From: Xylophilus sp. GOD-11R
Lineage (GTDB): Bacteria; Pseudomonadota; Gammaproteobacteria; Burkholderiales; Burkholderiaceae_C
DNA: 64,000 nucleotides
Direction of reading: 5' to 3'
NCBI RefSeq assembly: GCF_033546935.1
Contig: NZ_CP137854.1
Location: 4,278,001 to 4,342,000 of the forward strand
Below are positions 1-10,455 of this stretch, piece after piece. The notes under the pieces were generated by a model. That model did not search any database. It saw nothing but the letters and a program-made list of their open reading frames with translations, and was not told the DNA's origin. Positions within the stretch are counted from its first letter, which is position 1, and the number at the start of each line of letters is the position of its first letter. The translations under genes and the position numbers were made by a program.

Positions 1-2
1 AG

Positions 3-815
3 GCGGCACTGACGGTGATCGACACGCACGCCGGCGCCGGCCTGTATCGCCTGGACGGCGACTACGCCACCAAGAGCGGAGAGTCGCTCGAAGGCATCGG
101 CCGCCTGCGGGCCTTCTTCGCGGCCGAAGGCGCCCCGGCGCCGGCAGCGCTGCTGCAGTCCTATCTCGACCTGGTGGCCGAGTTCAACCGTGCCGGCGGC
201 GCCAATGTGTACCCCGGCTCGCCTTTCGTCTCGGAACGTCTGCTGCGCGGTCACGACCGGCTCAAGCTGTTCGAGCTCCACCCCACCGACGCCCGGGCGC
301 TCTCCGGCAATACCGACCAGCTCGATGCCGGCCGGCGCATCGCCGTTCTGCGCGAGGACGGCTTCGAAGGCGTGAAGAAGTTCCTGCCACCGCCGGCGCG
401 ACGCGCGCTGGTGCTGTGCGATCCGAGCTACGAAATGAAGTCGGACTACGCCAGTGCGGCCCAGTTGGTGGGCGACAGCCTGAAGCGATTCGCCACCGGC
501 ACCTACGCGGTCTGGTACCCGATCATCGGCCGCGCCGAGGCGCACGATCTTCCGCGCCGGCTGCGCACGCTGGCCAACCAGGCGCGCAAGCCCTGGCTGC
601 ACGCGACCCTGACCGTCAAGGGCGGCACCTCGGTGGCCCCGGCCAACCTGCCGGGCGTGGACCACAAGCGCCCGGGGCTTCCTGCCAGTGGCATGTTCAT
701 CGTCAACCCGCCCTTCACCCTGCGCGAACAGCTCGCCGAAGCCTTGCCGCAAATGAAAACGGCCCTGGAGCAGGACTCCAGGGCCGCGTTCACGCTCGAA
801 GCCGGCGGCGCCTGA
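3..815 (+). CDS. rlmJ: 23S rRNA (adenine-2030-N6)-methyltransferase RlmJ, 5' end outside window
   Basis: The frame is open at the left edge, so roughly the first 40 residues of a ~280-residue protein are missing; it ends at TGA 813-815. RlmJ methylates N6 of A2030 of 23S rRNA using S-adenosylmethionine. Visible family marks are the SAM-binding start DTHAGAG, the ELHP segment, motif IV as DPSYE followed by MKSDY, YAVWYPI, and the C-terminal GMFIVNPPF. The catalytic motif reads DPSY rather than the DPPY of the E. coli enzyme; my recollection is that beta-proteobacterial members often have this. The first GTG in the window, at 15, is internal. It converges on the porin gene, and its last codons hold the porin terminator. 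Confidence 0.93.
   Translation, partial: AALTVIDTHAGAGLYRLDGDYATKSGESLEGIGRLRAFFAAEGAPAPAALLQSYLDLVAEFNRAGGANVYPGSPFVSERLLRGHDRLKLFELHPTDARALSGNTDQLDAGRRIAVLREDGFEGVKKFLPPPARRALVLCDPSYEMKSDYASAAQLVGDSLKRFATGTYAVWYPIIGRAEAHDLPRRLRTLANQARKPWLHATLTVKGGTSVAPANLPGVDHKRPGLPASGMFIVNPPFTLREQLAEALPQMKTALEQDSRAAFTLEAGGA
761..785 (-). terminator. Intrinsic terminator of the porin gene, inside the rlmJ 3' end
   Basis: A perfect 10-bp GC-rich stem (GGCCCTGGAG / CTCCAGGGCC, 5-nt loop) is followed, in the leftward direction, by GTTTTCATTT. It lies about 70 nt past the porin stop. Read rightwards it has no U-run, so it should act on the porin transcript only. It sits within codons of rlmJ. Confidence 0.6.
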
Positions 816-855
816 CGTTTTTCAACGCCAGCCGCCTCGCGGCTTCAGGTCGCGA

Positions 856-1950
856 TCAGAAGCGGTGGCGGATGCCGACGGCGACGGTGTTGCCCTTCGA
901 CAGCTCGCTGGTCAGCCGGTCATACATCAGGTTGGCGTACACGTCGGTGCGCTTGGACAGGAAGTAGTCGTAGCCGATGGTGGCGGTCAGTCGCTTGTTG
1001 ACGAAGGTCGGCGCGTTGTCGATGCTGGTGCGCGCCACGCTGGCGAGCAGCTTGCCGGCGCCGATCGGAGCCGAAGCGCCGACCTGGGTGGTGCTGTACT
1101 TCACGTCGGTGATGTCGGTCTTGGTCTGGCCGTAGGTCAGGAAGCCCTTCACGATGCCGGCGTCGTAGGAGCCGCCGAGCATCCAGTCCTTGCGGGTGGT
1201 GGGCACGTTGGCGCCGCCGATGGCCGCGGTGATGAGCGTCATCGGGGCGTTGGCACCGGTGTTGCCGTTGTAGTTGTTGACCTGGTCATGTTCGTAGTAG
1301 CCGGTCAGGGCGAACGGGCCGTTGAAGTAGATGGCGTTGATGCCCAGGTTCTTCTTGTTGTCGTTGTTCGTGGAGCTGTTCTGCTCGCCGAACTGGTAGT
1401 GCACGTTGACCGTCAGGCCGCCGAAGGTCGGGGTCGTGTAGATGATTTCGTTGGACCAGCCGGTGTCCGACGGCGTGGACGATGCGTAGCCGGCGCCCGG
1501 GTTGAACAGGCCCACGTTCTTCTGCAGCACCAGCGGGGCGAACTGGAAGGAGTCACCGAACGGGTTGAACAGGATGGTCGGCAGGAAGTTCGGCGCGAGG
1601 CCGCGGCCCAGGGTGACCGCGCCGAAGCCGCCGGACAGGCCCACGTTGGCGTCACGGGTGAAGAAGTTGTCGCCACCGAAGCGGCCGGGGGTGCCGGTGT
1701 CCAGACGCTGGAACGAGGTCAGCTTGAAGTTGGCCTTCAGACCGCCGCCGAGGTCTTCGGTGCCGGTCATGCCGAACCACGAGGTGGTCATGCCGCCGCT
1801 ACCCAGCTGGTTGACGCGACCGTCGGTGCCGGGCTGCTTCTGCGAAGCGGCGTACATGTCCACCAGGCCGGTGAGGGTGACGCTGCTTTGTGCATACGCG
1901 CCGGATGCGCAGACCAGGGCGGCGCATGCAGCAATAAGCGACTTCTTCAT
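856..1950 (-). CDS. Gram-negative general porin (Omp32/OmpC family)
   Basis: This is an outer-membrane trimeric beta-barrel that lets small hydrophilic solutes, usually anions in this family, diffuse into the periplasm. The 364-residue product starts with a typical Sec signal peptide (MKKSLIAACAALVCASGAYA, cleavage after AYA). It then has the family opening SSVTLTGLVDMY, alternating barrel strands, loop 3 around NPFGDSFQFAP, and a final GIRHRF whose terminal Phe is the BAM recognition signal. The length is normal. It is monocistronic: rlmJ converges downstream with a shared terminator region, and the rlpA end lies 150 bp upstream. Substrate specificity cannot be read from the sequence. Confidence 0.93.
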   Translation of the reverse strand: MKKSLIAACAALVCASGAYAQSSVTLTGLVDMYAASQKQPGTDGRVNQLGSGGMTTSWFGMTGTEDLGGGLKANFKLTSFQRLDTGTPGRFGGDNFFTRDANVGLSGGFGAVTLGRGLAPNFLPTILFNPFGDSFQFAPLVLQKNVGLFNPGAGYASSTPSDTGWSNEIIYTTPTFGGLTVNVHYQFGEQNSSTNNDNKKNLGINAIYFNGPFALTGYYEHDQVNNYNGNTGANAPMTLITAAIGGANVPTTRKDWMLGGSYDAGIVKGFLTYGQTKTDITDVKYSTTQVGASAPIGAGKLLASVARTSIDNAPTFVNKRLTATIGYDYFLSKRTDVYANLMYDRLTSELSKGNTVAVGIRHRF

Positions 1951-2102
1951 GGATTTGACTCTCTAGGAGGGGTTGAGCAAAGGACGTGTGAAATTTCGTA
2001 AATGCCATACGCAAAGCCCATGCCAGCCTTAAGTGCATTGAAATCCTGAGAGCACGTGTCCAAAAAAGCGCACGCGAGACCGTACGCACTTTTTGTATGC
2101 AC

Positions 2103-2678
2103 TTATTCGCAGCGAAACTGCCCCGAGACGGGGCGTGACAGCGCCACGTTCTGCACACCTGCGCCGACCATGCCTACTTCGTCTGCCGCCGCTTGGCTGA
2201 TGTCGATCGCCCGACGGCGTGACGCGGGGCCCCGGTCGTTGATTCGAACCATCACGATCCGCTGGTTGGCGAGATTGCGCACGCACACCAGCGTGCCGAA
2301 CGGCAAGGTGCGGTGCGCTGCCGTGAAGTCCGCCAGATCGAACCGCTCGCCGCTGGCGGTGCGCCGTCCCTGGAACCGGCTGCCGTACCACGAGGCGCCA
2401 CCACGCTCGAACTCCGCTCCCGGCTCGGCGCCCTCTTCGTCGGGGTCGACCACGCCATCGGCGATGACCGGCATCACCGCCGATGCGGCGTCCGATCTGG
2501 CGGTCGGCGCCAGCCGCTCCAGCGGCTTGAGCGGAGGCGGTGCCGGCAGCGGCGCGACGGATTCGGCGTTGGTCGACGGGTCGGCGCCCGCTTGCCGCGC
2601 CCTATCTCCGGCGCAGCCATCGAGCAGCAATGCCGCCACCAAGGTCCCGGCCAGGGTGGCCGCGATCGGCCGCCTCAT
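2103..2678 (-). CDS. rlpA: RlpA-like septal ring lytic transglycosylase family protein (lipoprotein)
   Basis: This 191-residue protein has an N-terminal hydrophobic stretch ending LLLDGC (a lipobox-like site at Cys22 with an unusual Asp at -2). A Pro/Ala-rich linker follows, then a double-psi beta-barrel: GGASWYGSRFQGRRTASGE, LPFGTLVCVRN, VRINDRGP and the Asp in AIDIS. RlpA proteins bind or cleave denuded septal glycan in the periplasm. No SPOR domain is present, so it is a short form. The ATG overlaps the metF stop (ATGA at 2675-2678), making it the last gene of the ahcY-tlyA-metF-rlpA unit; that placement is positional, not metabolic. Whether it has transglycosylase activity or is only RlpA-like is not decided by the sequence. 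Confidence 0.82.
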   Translation of the reverse strand: MRRPIAATLAGTLVAALLLDGCAGDRARQAGADPSTNAESVAPLPAPPPLKPLERLAPTARSDAASAVMPVIADGVVDPDEEGAEPGAEFERGGASWYGSRFQGRRTASGERFDLADFTAAHRTLPFGTLVCVRNLANQRIVMVRINDRGPASRRRAIDISQAAADEVGMVGAGVQNVALSRPVSGQFRCE

Positions 2679-3538
2679 GCGCCGTGGCCAAGCCGATCGA
2701 GCAAGGCCAGCGGCGCGGTCGCCTGGTTCATGGTGTAGAGATGCAGGCCCGGCGCACCGCCCGCGGCCAGCTGCTCGCACAGGTCGGTGACCACGTCGAG
2801 ACCGAAGGCGCGGATCGATTCGACGTCGTCGCCGAAAGCCTGCAGACGCAGCCGGATCCAGCGCGGGATCTCCGCGCCGCAGGCGTCGGAGAAGCGCAGC
2901 AGCTGCGTGGAGCTGGTGATCGGCATCACGCCCGGCACGATCGGGATCTCGATGCCCAGCGCCAGCGCTTCGTCGACGAAGCGGAAATAAGCGTCGGCGC
3001 TGTAGAAATACTGGGTGATGGCACTGTCGGCGCCGGCTTTCGCCTTGGCCGCGAAAGCCTGAAGGTCGGCCTGGGGCGATCGTGCCTGGGGGTGCACCTC
3101 GGGGTATGCCGCTACCTCGATCCGGAACGCATCCCCGGTTTCGGCGCGGATGAACTCGACCAGGTCGCTGGCATAGGAGAACTCGCCGCCGATGCCGTAG
3201 CCGCTGGGCAGATCGCCCCGCAAGGCGACCAGCCGGCGCACGCCCATGGCGCGCAGTTCCTGCAGCTGGGCGCGCACCGACGCGCGGGTGGCGCCGACGC
3301 ACGAGAAGTGCGAGGCGGCGTCCATGCCCTCGGCCAGGATCTCGCGCACCGTGGTGAAGGTGCCTTCCTGGGTCGAACCGCCGGCGCCATAGGTGACCGA
3401 GCAGAACTCGGGCCGCCGCGCGTAGAGCGTCTGGCGCACCGCCCGCAGCTTGACCGCGCCTTCGGCCGTCTTGGGCGGAAAGAATTCGAAGCTGACCGGT
3501 CCGGTTTCCGGCAACAGCGGAGAAATGTCTGCGCTCAT
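2675..3538 (-). CDS. metF: 5,10-methylenetetrahydrofolate reductase (NADH/FAD)
   Basis: MetF reduces 5,10-methylene-THF to 5-methyl-THF, the methyl donor for methionine synthase, in the cytoplasm. The 287-residue TIM barrel shows the family start VSFEFFPPKT (with the catalytic Glu), VTYGAGGSTQ, LRGDLP, the AAYPEVHP strand with the family His, TQYFYSADAYFRF, and IVPGVMPITS. Length is normal. The start codon overlaps the tlyA stop (ATGA) and the stop overlaps the rlpA start, so translation is likely coupled. Being in the transcript led by ahcY places it under the SAH riboswitch, which makes sense because both act in the methyl cycle. Confidence 0.96.
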   Translation of the reverse strand: MSADISPLLPETGPVSFEFFPPKTAEGAVKLRAVRQTLYARRPEFCSVTYGAGGSTQEGTFTTVREILAEGMDAASHFSCVGATRASVRAQLQELRAMGVRRLVALRGDLPSGYGIGGEFSYASDLVEFIRAETGDAFRIEVAAYPEVHPQARSPQADLQAFAAKAKAGADSAITQYFYSADAYFRFVDEALALGIEIPIVPGVMPITSSTQLLRFSDACGAEIPRWIRLRLQAFGDDVESIRAFGLDVVTDLCEQLAAGGAPGLHLYTMNQATAPLALLDRLGHGA

Positions 3539-4293
3539 GGCGCCCTTTCTGCATGAATGAAGAATTCGCGGTTGCCGTCGCCGCCGACGATGGCGCTGGG
3601 CAACCAGTGCCGCACCGCCAAACCGACGTCGTCACACGCCTTTCGCAGGCGCTGCTCGACCGCCGCGTACAGGCCGGCATCACGCACGATGCCGCCCTTG
3701 CCCACCTGTCCCGGCTGCAGTTCGAACTGCGGCTTGACCAGCATCAGCACCGTGCCGCCTGAAGACAGCAAGGGCGCGAGCGCCGGCAGCACCAGGCTGA
3801 GCGAGATGAAGGACAGATCGCCCACCACCAGGCCGAAGCCATCCGGCGGCATGGCGTCGCCGATATCGGCGGCGCAGAGCGATCGCGCATTCAAGCCCTC
3901 GAAGGCGTCGACGCGGGCGTCGCCGGCCAGCGACGGATGCAACTGCCCGTGTCCCACGTCCACGCCCACCACCCGTGCCGCACCGTGGCGCAGCAGGCAG
4001 TCGGTAAAACCACCGGTCGACTGGCCGACGTCGAGGCAGACCAGCCCATCGGCCGACACACCCGCATCGCGCAAGGCCCCTTCGAGCTTGAGCCCGCCGC
4101 GCGACACATAACGTGCTTCGGCGGCATCGGCCAGCTCGAGCTCCGCCCCCTCCGCCACCTCGTCGCCATTCTTGCCGACAGCCTTCCACGGCCCCGCGCC
4201 CACGCGCCAGCGCAAGCCGGCGGCGATCAGTCGCTGGGCCTGCGAACGCGAGGCGGCGATGCCGCGCTCGACAAGTAGCTGATCAGCTCGCAT
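3535..4293 (-). CDS. tlyA: TlyA-family rRNA (cytidine-2'-O)-methyltransferase
   Basis: This 252-residue protein has an N-terminal S4 RNA-binding domain (MRADQLLVERGIAASRSQAQ) and a C-terminal SAM-dependent fold: YVSRGGLKLEGAL, CLDVGQSTGGFTDCLL (SAM loop), VVGVDVGHGQL, GDLSFISLSLVLPAL, and LVKPQFE with the catalytic Lys. In mycobacteria TlyA 2'-O-methylates 16S C1409 and 23S C1920; many Gram-negatives carry the family as a 'hemolysin TlyA'. The ATG at 4293 is chosen because the S4 domain starts there. It ends overlapping metF (ATGA). Between its start and ahcY lies one copy of a structured repeat. Which RNA it modifies here is not shown. Confidence 0.9.
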   Translation of the reverse strand: MRADQLLVERGIAASRSQAQRLIAAGLRWRVGAGPWKAVGKNGDEVAEGAELELADAAEARYVSRGGLKLEGALRDAGVSADGLVCLDVGQSTGGFTDCLLRHGAARVVGVDVGHGQLHPSLAGDARVDAFEGLNARSLCAADIGDAMPPDGFGLVVGDLSFISLSLVLPALAPLLSSGGTVLMLVKPQFELQPGQVGKGGIVRDAGLYAAVEQRLRKACDDVGLAVRHWLPSAIVGGDGNREFFIHAERAP

Positions 4294-4341
4294 GGAACAG
4301 ATGCCGGCGGCACGCAGTGCCCGCCCTCGGGATGCAGCCGG

Positions 4342-4416
4342 GCCGGCATTGCCGACACGGCCAGCGCCGCCCCCCGCACGCGGGTAGGCGGCCACACGAA
4401 GTGGGCAAGCCTGGGG
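4342..4416. repeat. Dispersed structured repeat, copy A (ahcY-tlyA gap)
   Basis: It shares GCCGGCATT-n-CCGA at one end and the 35-bp block beginning GGGTAGGCGGCCACACG (4382-4416) with 13307-13403. The base next to the 35-bp block forms a small hairpin, CCCGC-ac-GCGGG. It starts immediately after the ahcY stop in the transcribed direction. The second copy has the same placement after ureF. Confidence 0.8.
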
Positions 4417-4418
4417 GG

Positions 4419-5852
<1,434 letters not shown>

Positions 5853-5933
5853 GGTGGCTCCTGAGGGCAGGTGGATCAGCCACCGGCGCCGAAGCCGCCG
5901 AGAAAAACTCGCGCCGCTCCGGGCAGGCCGGTG

Positions 5934-6000
5934 GGCGAGCGTCGTTGCAAAGAGATGGTTCCGAGCCTCACGCCTCGCGGCGCTGCAACGCTCCTCGGAA
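5934..6000 (-). promoter_or_regulatory. SAH riboswitch controlling ahcY-tlyA-metF-rlpA
   Basis: Read leftwards, the RNA has the conserved SAH-aptamer parts in order: TCCGAGGAGCGTTGCA, a short P2 hairpin (GCGCCGCGAGGCG), GAGGCTCGGA closing P1, and CAACGACGCTCGCC whose CGCTC can form the pseudoknot with GAGCG. This matches the Ralstonia-type aptamer as I remember it. It begins a few nt after a TATAAT -10 box and ends about 80 nt before the ahcY ATG, leaving room for an expression platform. The class is an ON switch for SAH. Confidence 0.92.
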
Positions 6001-6010
6001 AAGAGCGCGG

Positions 6011-6016
6011 ATTATA
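6011..6016 (-). promoter_or_regulatory. -10 box of the ahcY operon promoter
   Basis: TATAAT on the minus strand, about 11 nt upstream of the riboswitch. Initiation 6-7 nt downstream would place the first nucleotide a few nt before the aptamer. No convincing -35 hexamer is visible at 17 nt. The expected -35 region (about 6034-6039) is overlapped by the PIP box of the divergent gene. Confidence 0.6.
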
Positions 6017-6036
6017 GGCCGGCCGAGCGCTGGCGC

Positions 6037-6061
6037 TTCGGCCACATGCGCGCTTCTTCGC
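6037..6061 (+). promoter_or_regulatory. PIP box 1 (TTCGG-N15-TTCGC)
   Basis: This is a perfect match to the HrpX-type plant-inducible-promoter consensus TTCGB-N15-TTCGB. The hexamer GAGCAT at 6093-6098 is 31 nt further on, the spacing expected for the YANNNT -10 of such promoters, but it has G instead of a pyrimidine at its first position. The box lies 66 bp upstream of the 6128 ATG and points at it. Confidence 0.7.
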
Positions 6062-6127
6062 ATGGTCGCGGGCTGCGAAACAGGCGCTGGCCGAGCATCG
6101 CTTCTTTCCATTCTGCAAATTCCCGCC

Positions 6128-6910
6128 ATGTACGGATTCAACGCTTCCCCCCCCCAATTGCGGCCCGGCGCTGCCCAGCCCCGTATGCCCATCGTCCCCA
6201 GCGTTGCGCCCGGCCAGGCGCATCCGGCTTATCAACCCACGCCCTCGCACCATTTCCAGGCTCTGCAACGCCCGGGCCAGCAGTCGTGGGTCCAGGGACC
6301 AGCCGTCTTCGGCGCACCGCCCTTCGTCGGCCACTCCATCCCTTCGCAGCGGCCAGCCGCAGTCACCCAGGCGGCGGTCCAGGCGAACAGCGCCTTTATC
6401 CGTGAACTGGAAACGGCCAAGCGTCGCTTCGGCAGCAAGCTGGTGCTCACCCGCATTCACGACTTGCACGGCAACACCGTGGCCATTCGGATGCAAGGTG
6501 CGCGTCCGGCCCTGTCGGCGATTCATGAGAAGCCCCGTCAGCTGTTGGTGGCCGGAAGCGGCAGGCCGAGCCGCTACCAGCCCATGATCGAGACCGACCT
6601 GCAGCTGCAAGCGACCCCTGGCAGCCAGTACCGCGGCAACGCCGTCACCGTCGCCGAGCGGATGCGCAAGCAGCCCCCCGCCCCCCTCGCGCCGGCCGGT
6701 TTCCGGCAGATCCCCAACCTGCAGGTCGGCTCCGGCATTTCGATCGCCGCGGCGGCCGAGTTCCTGACCAAGGGCCGTTGGGCGGACCAAGGCAAATTGC
6801 CCGACGTGATCGTCGCGCTGCCGGCGGCGGACGTGAACCTCTCCACGCTGCTGCGCAATGGCGATCTCCGCCACTATTCGCAAATGGTGTACATGGACCA
6901 GAGTCGCTGA
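6128..6910 (+). CDS. Candidate HrpX-regulated effector, Pro/Gln-rich N-terminus, unknown function
   Basis: I do not recognise this 260-residue protein. The first ~90 residues are disordered-looking and rich in Pro, Gln, Ser and Ala (MYGFNASPPQ, PSHHFQALQRPGQQ), as in type III secretion signals. The rest appears folded, with a helix (IRELETAKRRFG), a strand-turn-strand segment (LVLTRIHDLHGNTVAIRM) and a C-terminal domain with DVIVALPAADVNLSTLL. There is no Sec signal or membrane segment. The ATG at 6128 lacks an obvious Shine-Dalgarno sequence but is the first start after the PIP-box promoter. It is monocistronic between the ahcY leader and prfC. Calling it an effector rests on the PIP box and the N-terminal composition only. 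Confidence 0.6.
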   Translation: MYGFNASPPQLRPGAAQPRMPIVPSVAPGQAHPAYQPTPSHHFQALQRPGQQSWVQGPAVFGAPPFVGHSIPSQRPAAVTQAAVQANSAFIRELETAKRRFGSKLVLTRIHDLHGNTVAIRMQGARPALSAIHEKPRQLLVAGSGRPSRYQPMIETDLQLQATPGSQYRGNAVTVAERMRKQPPAPLAPAGFRQIPNLQVGSGISIAAAAEFLTKGRWADQGKLPDVIVALPAADVNLSTLLRNGDLRHYSQMVYMDQSR

Positions 6911-7029
6911 CCGGCGCGAGGGCATCGGCTCCGGCGTGCGGGAGATGACGCCCGGGGCGCCGGATGCGAGAATCGCAGGCTGCCCCAGACCGGCCCGCCC
7001 CGCGCGCCGGCAGTCCCCCGGAGACCCGC

Positions 7030-8664
<1,635 letters not shown>

Positions 8665-8676
8665 TCGGCGCCAGCC

Positions 8677-10455
8677 ATGCTGCCGACGCTGGGCTATGCC
8701 GCCGGCCTCTATCTGTGCCTGGCCTGCGCCCTGCTCGCGGCCTGGGGCGCCGGCTCGCGCGGCCTGCGCTGCATCGGTGCGGATCGGCCCGACGAGGCTG
8801 GCGGGCCGGCCACGGCCGTGGTCGTCGGCACGGGTCTCTACATCTGCCTGTTCCAGGTCCTGGCGATCGCCGGCTGGTTCCGCGCGGCGCCGGTCCTTCT
8901 GTCGCTGGGCGTGGGCCTGCTCGTCGGCGCGCACGAGGCCTGGCGGAGCCGACGCCGCCAGGCGCCGCCCGCGCGTCTGGCCTGGACACTCGGTGAGGGC
9001 GCGGCTTTCTGTCTGATGCTCGCGGTGGCGTTGCCCACGTTCATCCGCCCGCTCGGTGTGCCGCTGGTCTGGGACGAACTCATGTACCACTTGCCGCATG
9101 CCCGTCTTTGGGCGCAGGAAGGCACGCTGGCGATCCACGAATGGCTGCGCTACCCCCGGTTTCCCTACAACGTCGACCTGCTCTTCGCCGCCTGCCTGCT
9201 GCTGGGCAGCGACGTGGCGACGCATCTGGTCAGCGCCAGCGCCGGCTGGCTGGCCGCCTGCATCATCTACCGCCTCGGGGTGCGCTACCTCGACCGCATC
9301 ACCGCCTGCATCGCCACCGCGTTCTGGTTCGTGCTGACGATCAGCGAATACAACCGCGCCTATGTCGACATGCCGGTCGCCCTGTTCACCGTGGCGGCCC
9401 TGGCCGGCTTCCTCCGCTGGCAGGAACTGCGCGCATGCCAGGAGCAGGCCGCGCGAGGATGGCTCGCCGCCAGCGCCTTCTGCATGGGCATCGCCGTCGG
9501 CTCCAAATACCAGGCGCTGATGGTGCTACCCCTGTTCGCCGTGTCGCTCGTGCGGCACGACCGGCGGCCGTCGACCTGGGCCTGGGTGCTGTCGGCGCTG
9601 CTGCTGCCCGCAGGCTATTGGTATGCGCGCAACGCATGGCAGACCGGCGATCCCTTTTCGCCCATAGGCGGGCGCATTTTCGGATTTCACGACTGGAACG
9701 CCGAAGACCTCCGGCTCCAGTTCGAAGATCTCCGTCGCCATGCCGCGTGGCCGGAGCCCTGGCTCGTCGCCGCCGTGTGGGTACCGTTCTTCCCGGCCCT
9801 GCGCCAGCGCGCCGGCGTGCGCGCTGCGATCGTGGCTGCCGCCTACCTGGTAGCGACCTGGGCGGTCAGCTCCCGCTACCCGCGCTATCTGATGGTGGCC
9901 TATCCGCTGCTCTCGCTGCTGGCGGCAGCGGGGTGGATGGAAGCATTGCGCCTGATCGCCAGACGGGTGTCCCGAAGCAGAAGGCCGCCTCGCGGCCTGC
10001 CGGGGCGCCCGGCGATCGCCCTCGTGCTGGTCACGATCGTGGCCGTGGTCCTGGCGGCGGCGACCAAGACCCAGCTGTTTCAGCGGATCGCGTCCACGCA
10101 CGACGAGCGCGAGGCGGTGCTCACCGCGCGCGTGACCGGTTATCCCGTGCTCGCCTGGTTGCGCGAGCATCCGTCGGGCAAGGTCTACCAGATGGGACTG
10201 GAAGAGACGCTCTATTACGCGCCTGCCCGCACGCACGGCGACGGTTTTGGCCCATGGCGTTACCGGGACTACATCGGCCTGGAGCCGCAGGCGCTGCACC
10301 AGGCCTTGCGCCGGCAGGATTTCGATGCCCTGCTGATCCATACCGGGCGCATGCCCAACGTCACATCGAAACCGGGCTTCGACCGATGGTTCCACCTGAT
10401 GTTCGCGCACGAAGGCGTGGCACTCTACCGTCTCGACACCGCCCCCGCTCCATGA
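8677..10455 (+). CDS. Membrane glycosyltransferase of the GT39/ArnT-like (GT-C) type
   Basis: A 592-residue polytopic protein with about 11-12 hydrophobic segments. Early acidic loop residues (PLVWDELMYHLPHARLW) are placed like the DE motif of lipid-phosphate-sugar-using GT-C enzymes, and a soluble C-terminal tail follows (KVYQMGLEETLYYAPARTHG). Such enzymes move a sugar from a polyprenyl-phosphate donor onto a lipid or protein on the periplasmic face. It is the first of four genes joined by 4-bp ATGA overlaps: this gene, GT2, GtrA and a HAD phosphatase. GT2 plus GtrA typically makes and flips the polyprenyl-linked sugar, so this protein may be the final transferase. The acceptor is unknown. 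Confidence 0.75.
   Translation: MLPTLGYAAGLYLCLACALLAAWGAGSRGLRCIGADRPDEAGGPATAVVVGTGLYICLFQVLAIAGWFRAAPVLLSLGVGLLVGAHEAWRSRRRQAPPARLAWTLGEGAAFCLMLAVALPTFIRPLGVPLVWDELMYHLPHARLWAQEGTLAIHEWLRYPRFPYNVDLLFAACLLLGSDVATHLVSASAGWLAACIIYRLGVRYLDRITACIATAFWFVLTISEYNRAYVDMPVALFTVAALAGFLRWQELRACQEQAARGWLAASAFCMGIAVGSKYQALMVLPLFAVSLVRHDRRPSTWAWVLSALLLPAGYWYARNAWQTGDPFSPIGGRIFGFHDWNAEDLRLQFEDLRRHAAWPEPWLVAAVWVPFFPALRQRAGVRAAIVAAAYLVATWAVSSRYPRYLMVAYPLLSLLAAAGWMEALRLIARRVSRSRRPPRGLPGRPAIALVLVTIVAVVLAAATKTQLFQRIASTHDEREAVLTARVTGYPVLAWLREHPSGKVYQMGLEETLYYAPARTHGDGFGPWRYRDYIGLEPQALHQALRRQDFDALLIHTGRMPNVTSKPGFDRWFHLMFAHEGVALYRLDTAPAP

Noticed and set aside
2103..3683. 526-codon leftward frame covering metF and rlpA
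   Set aside because: Only its last 191 codons, from ATG 2678, are RlpA. The rest is out of frame with the clearly conserved MetF.
6964..7029. ATG 6964 as prfC start
   Set aside because: It adds a Pro/Arg-rich extension not seen in RF3; TTG 7030 with GGAG matches the family N-terminus.
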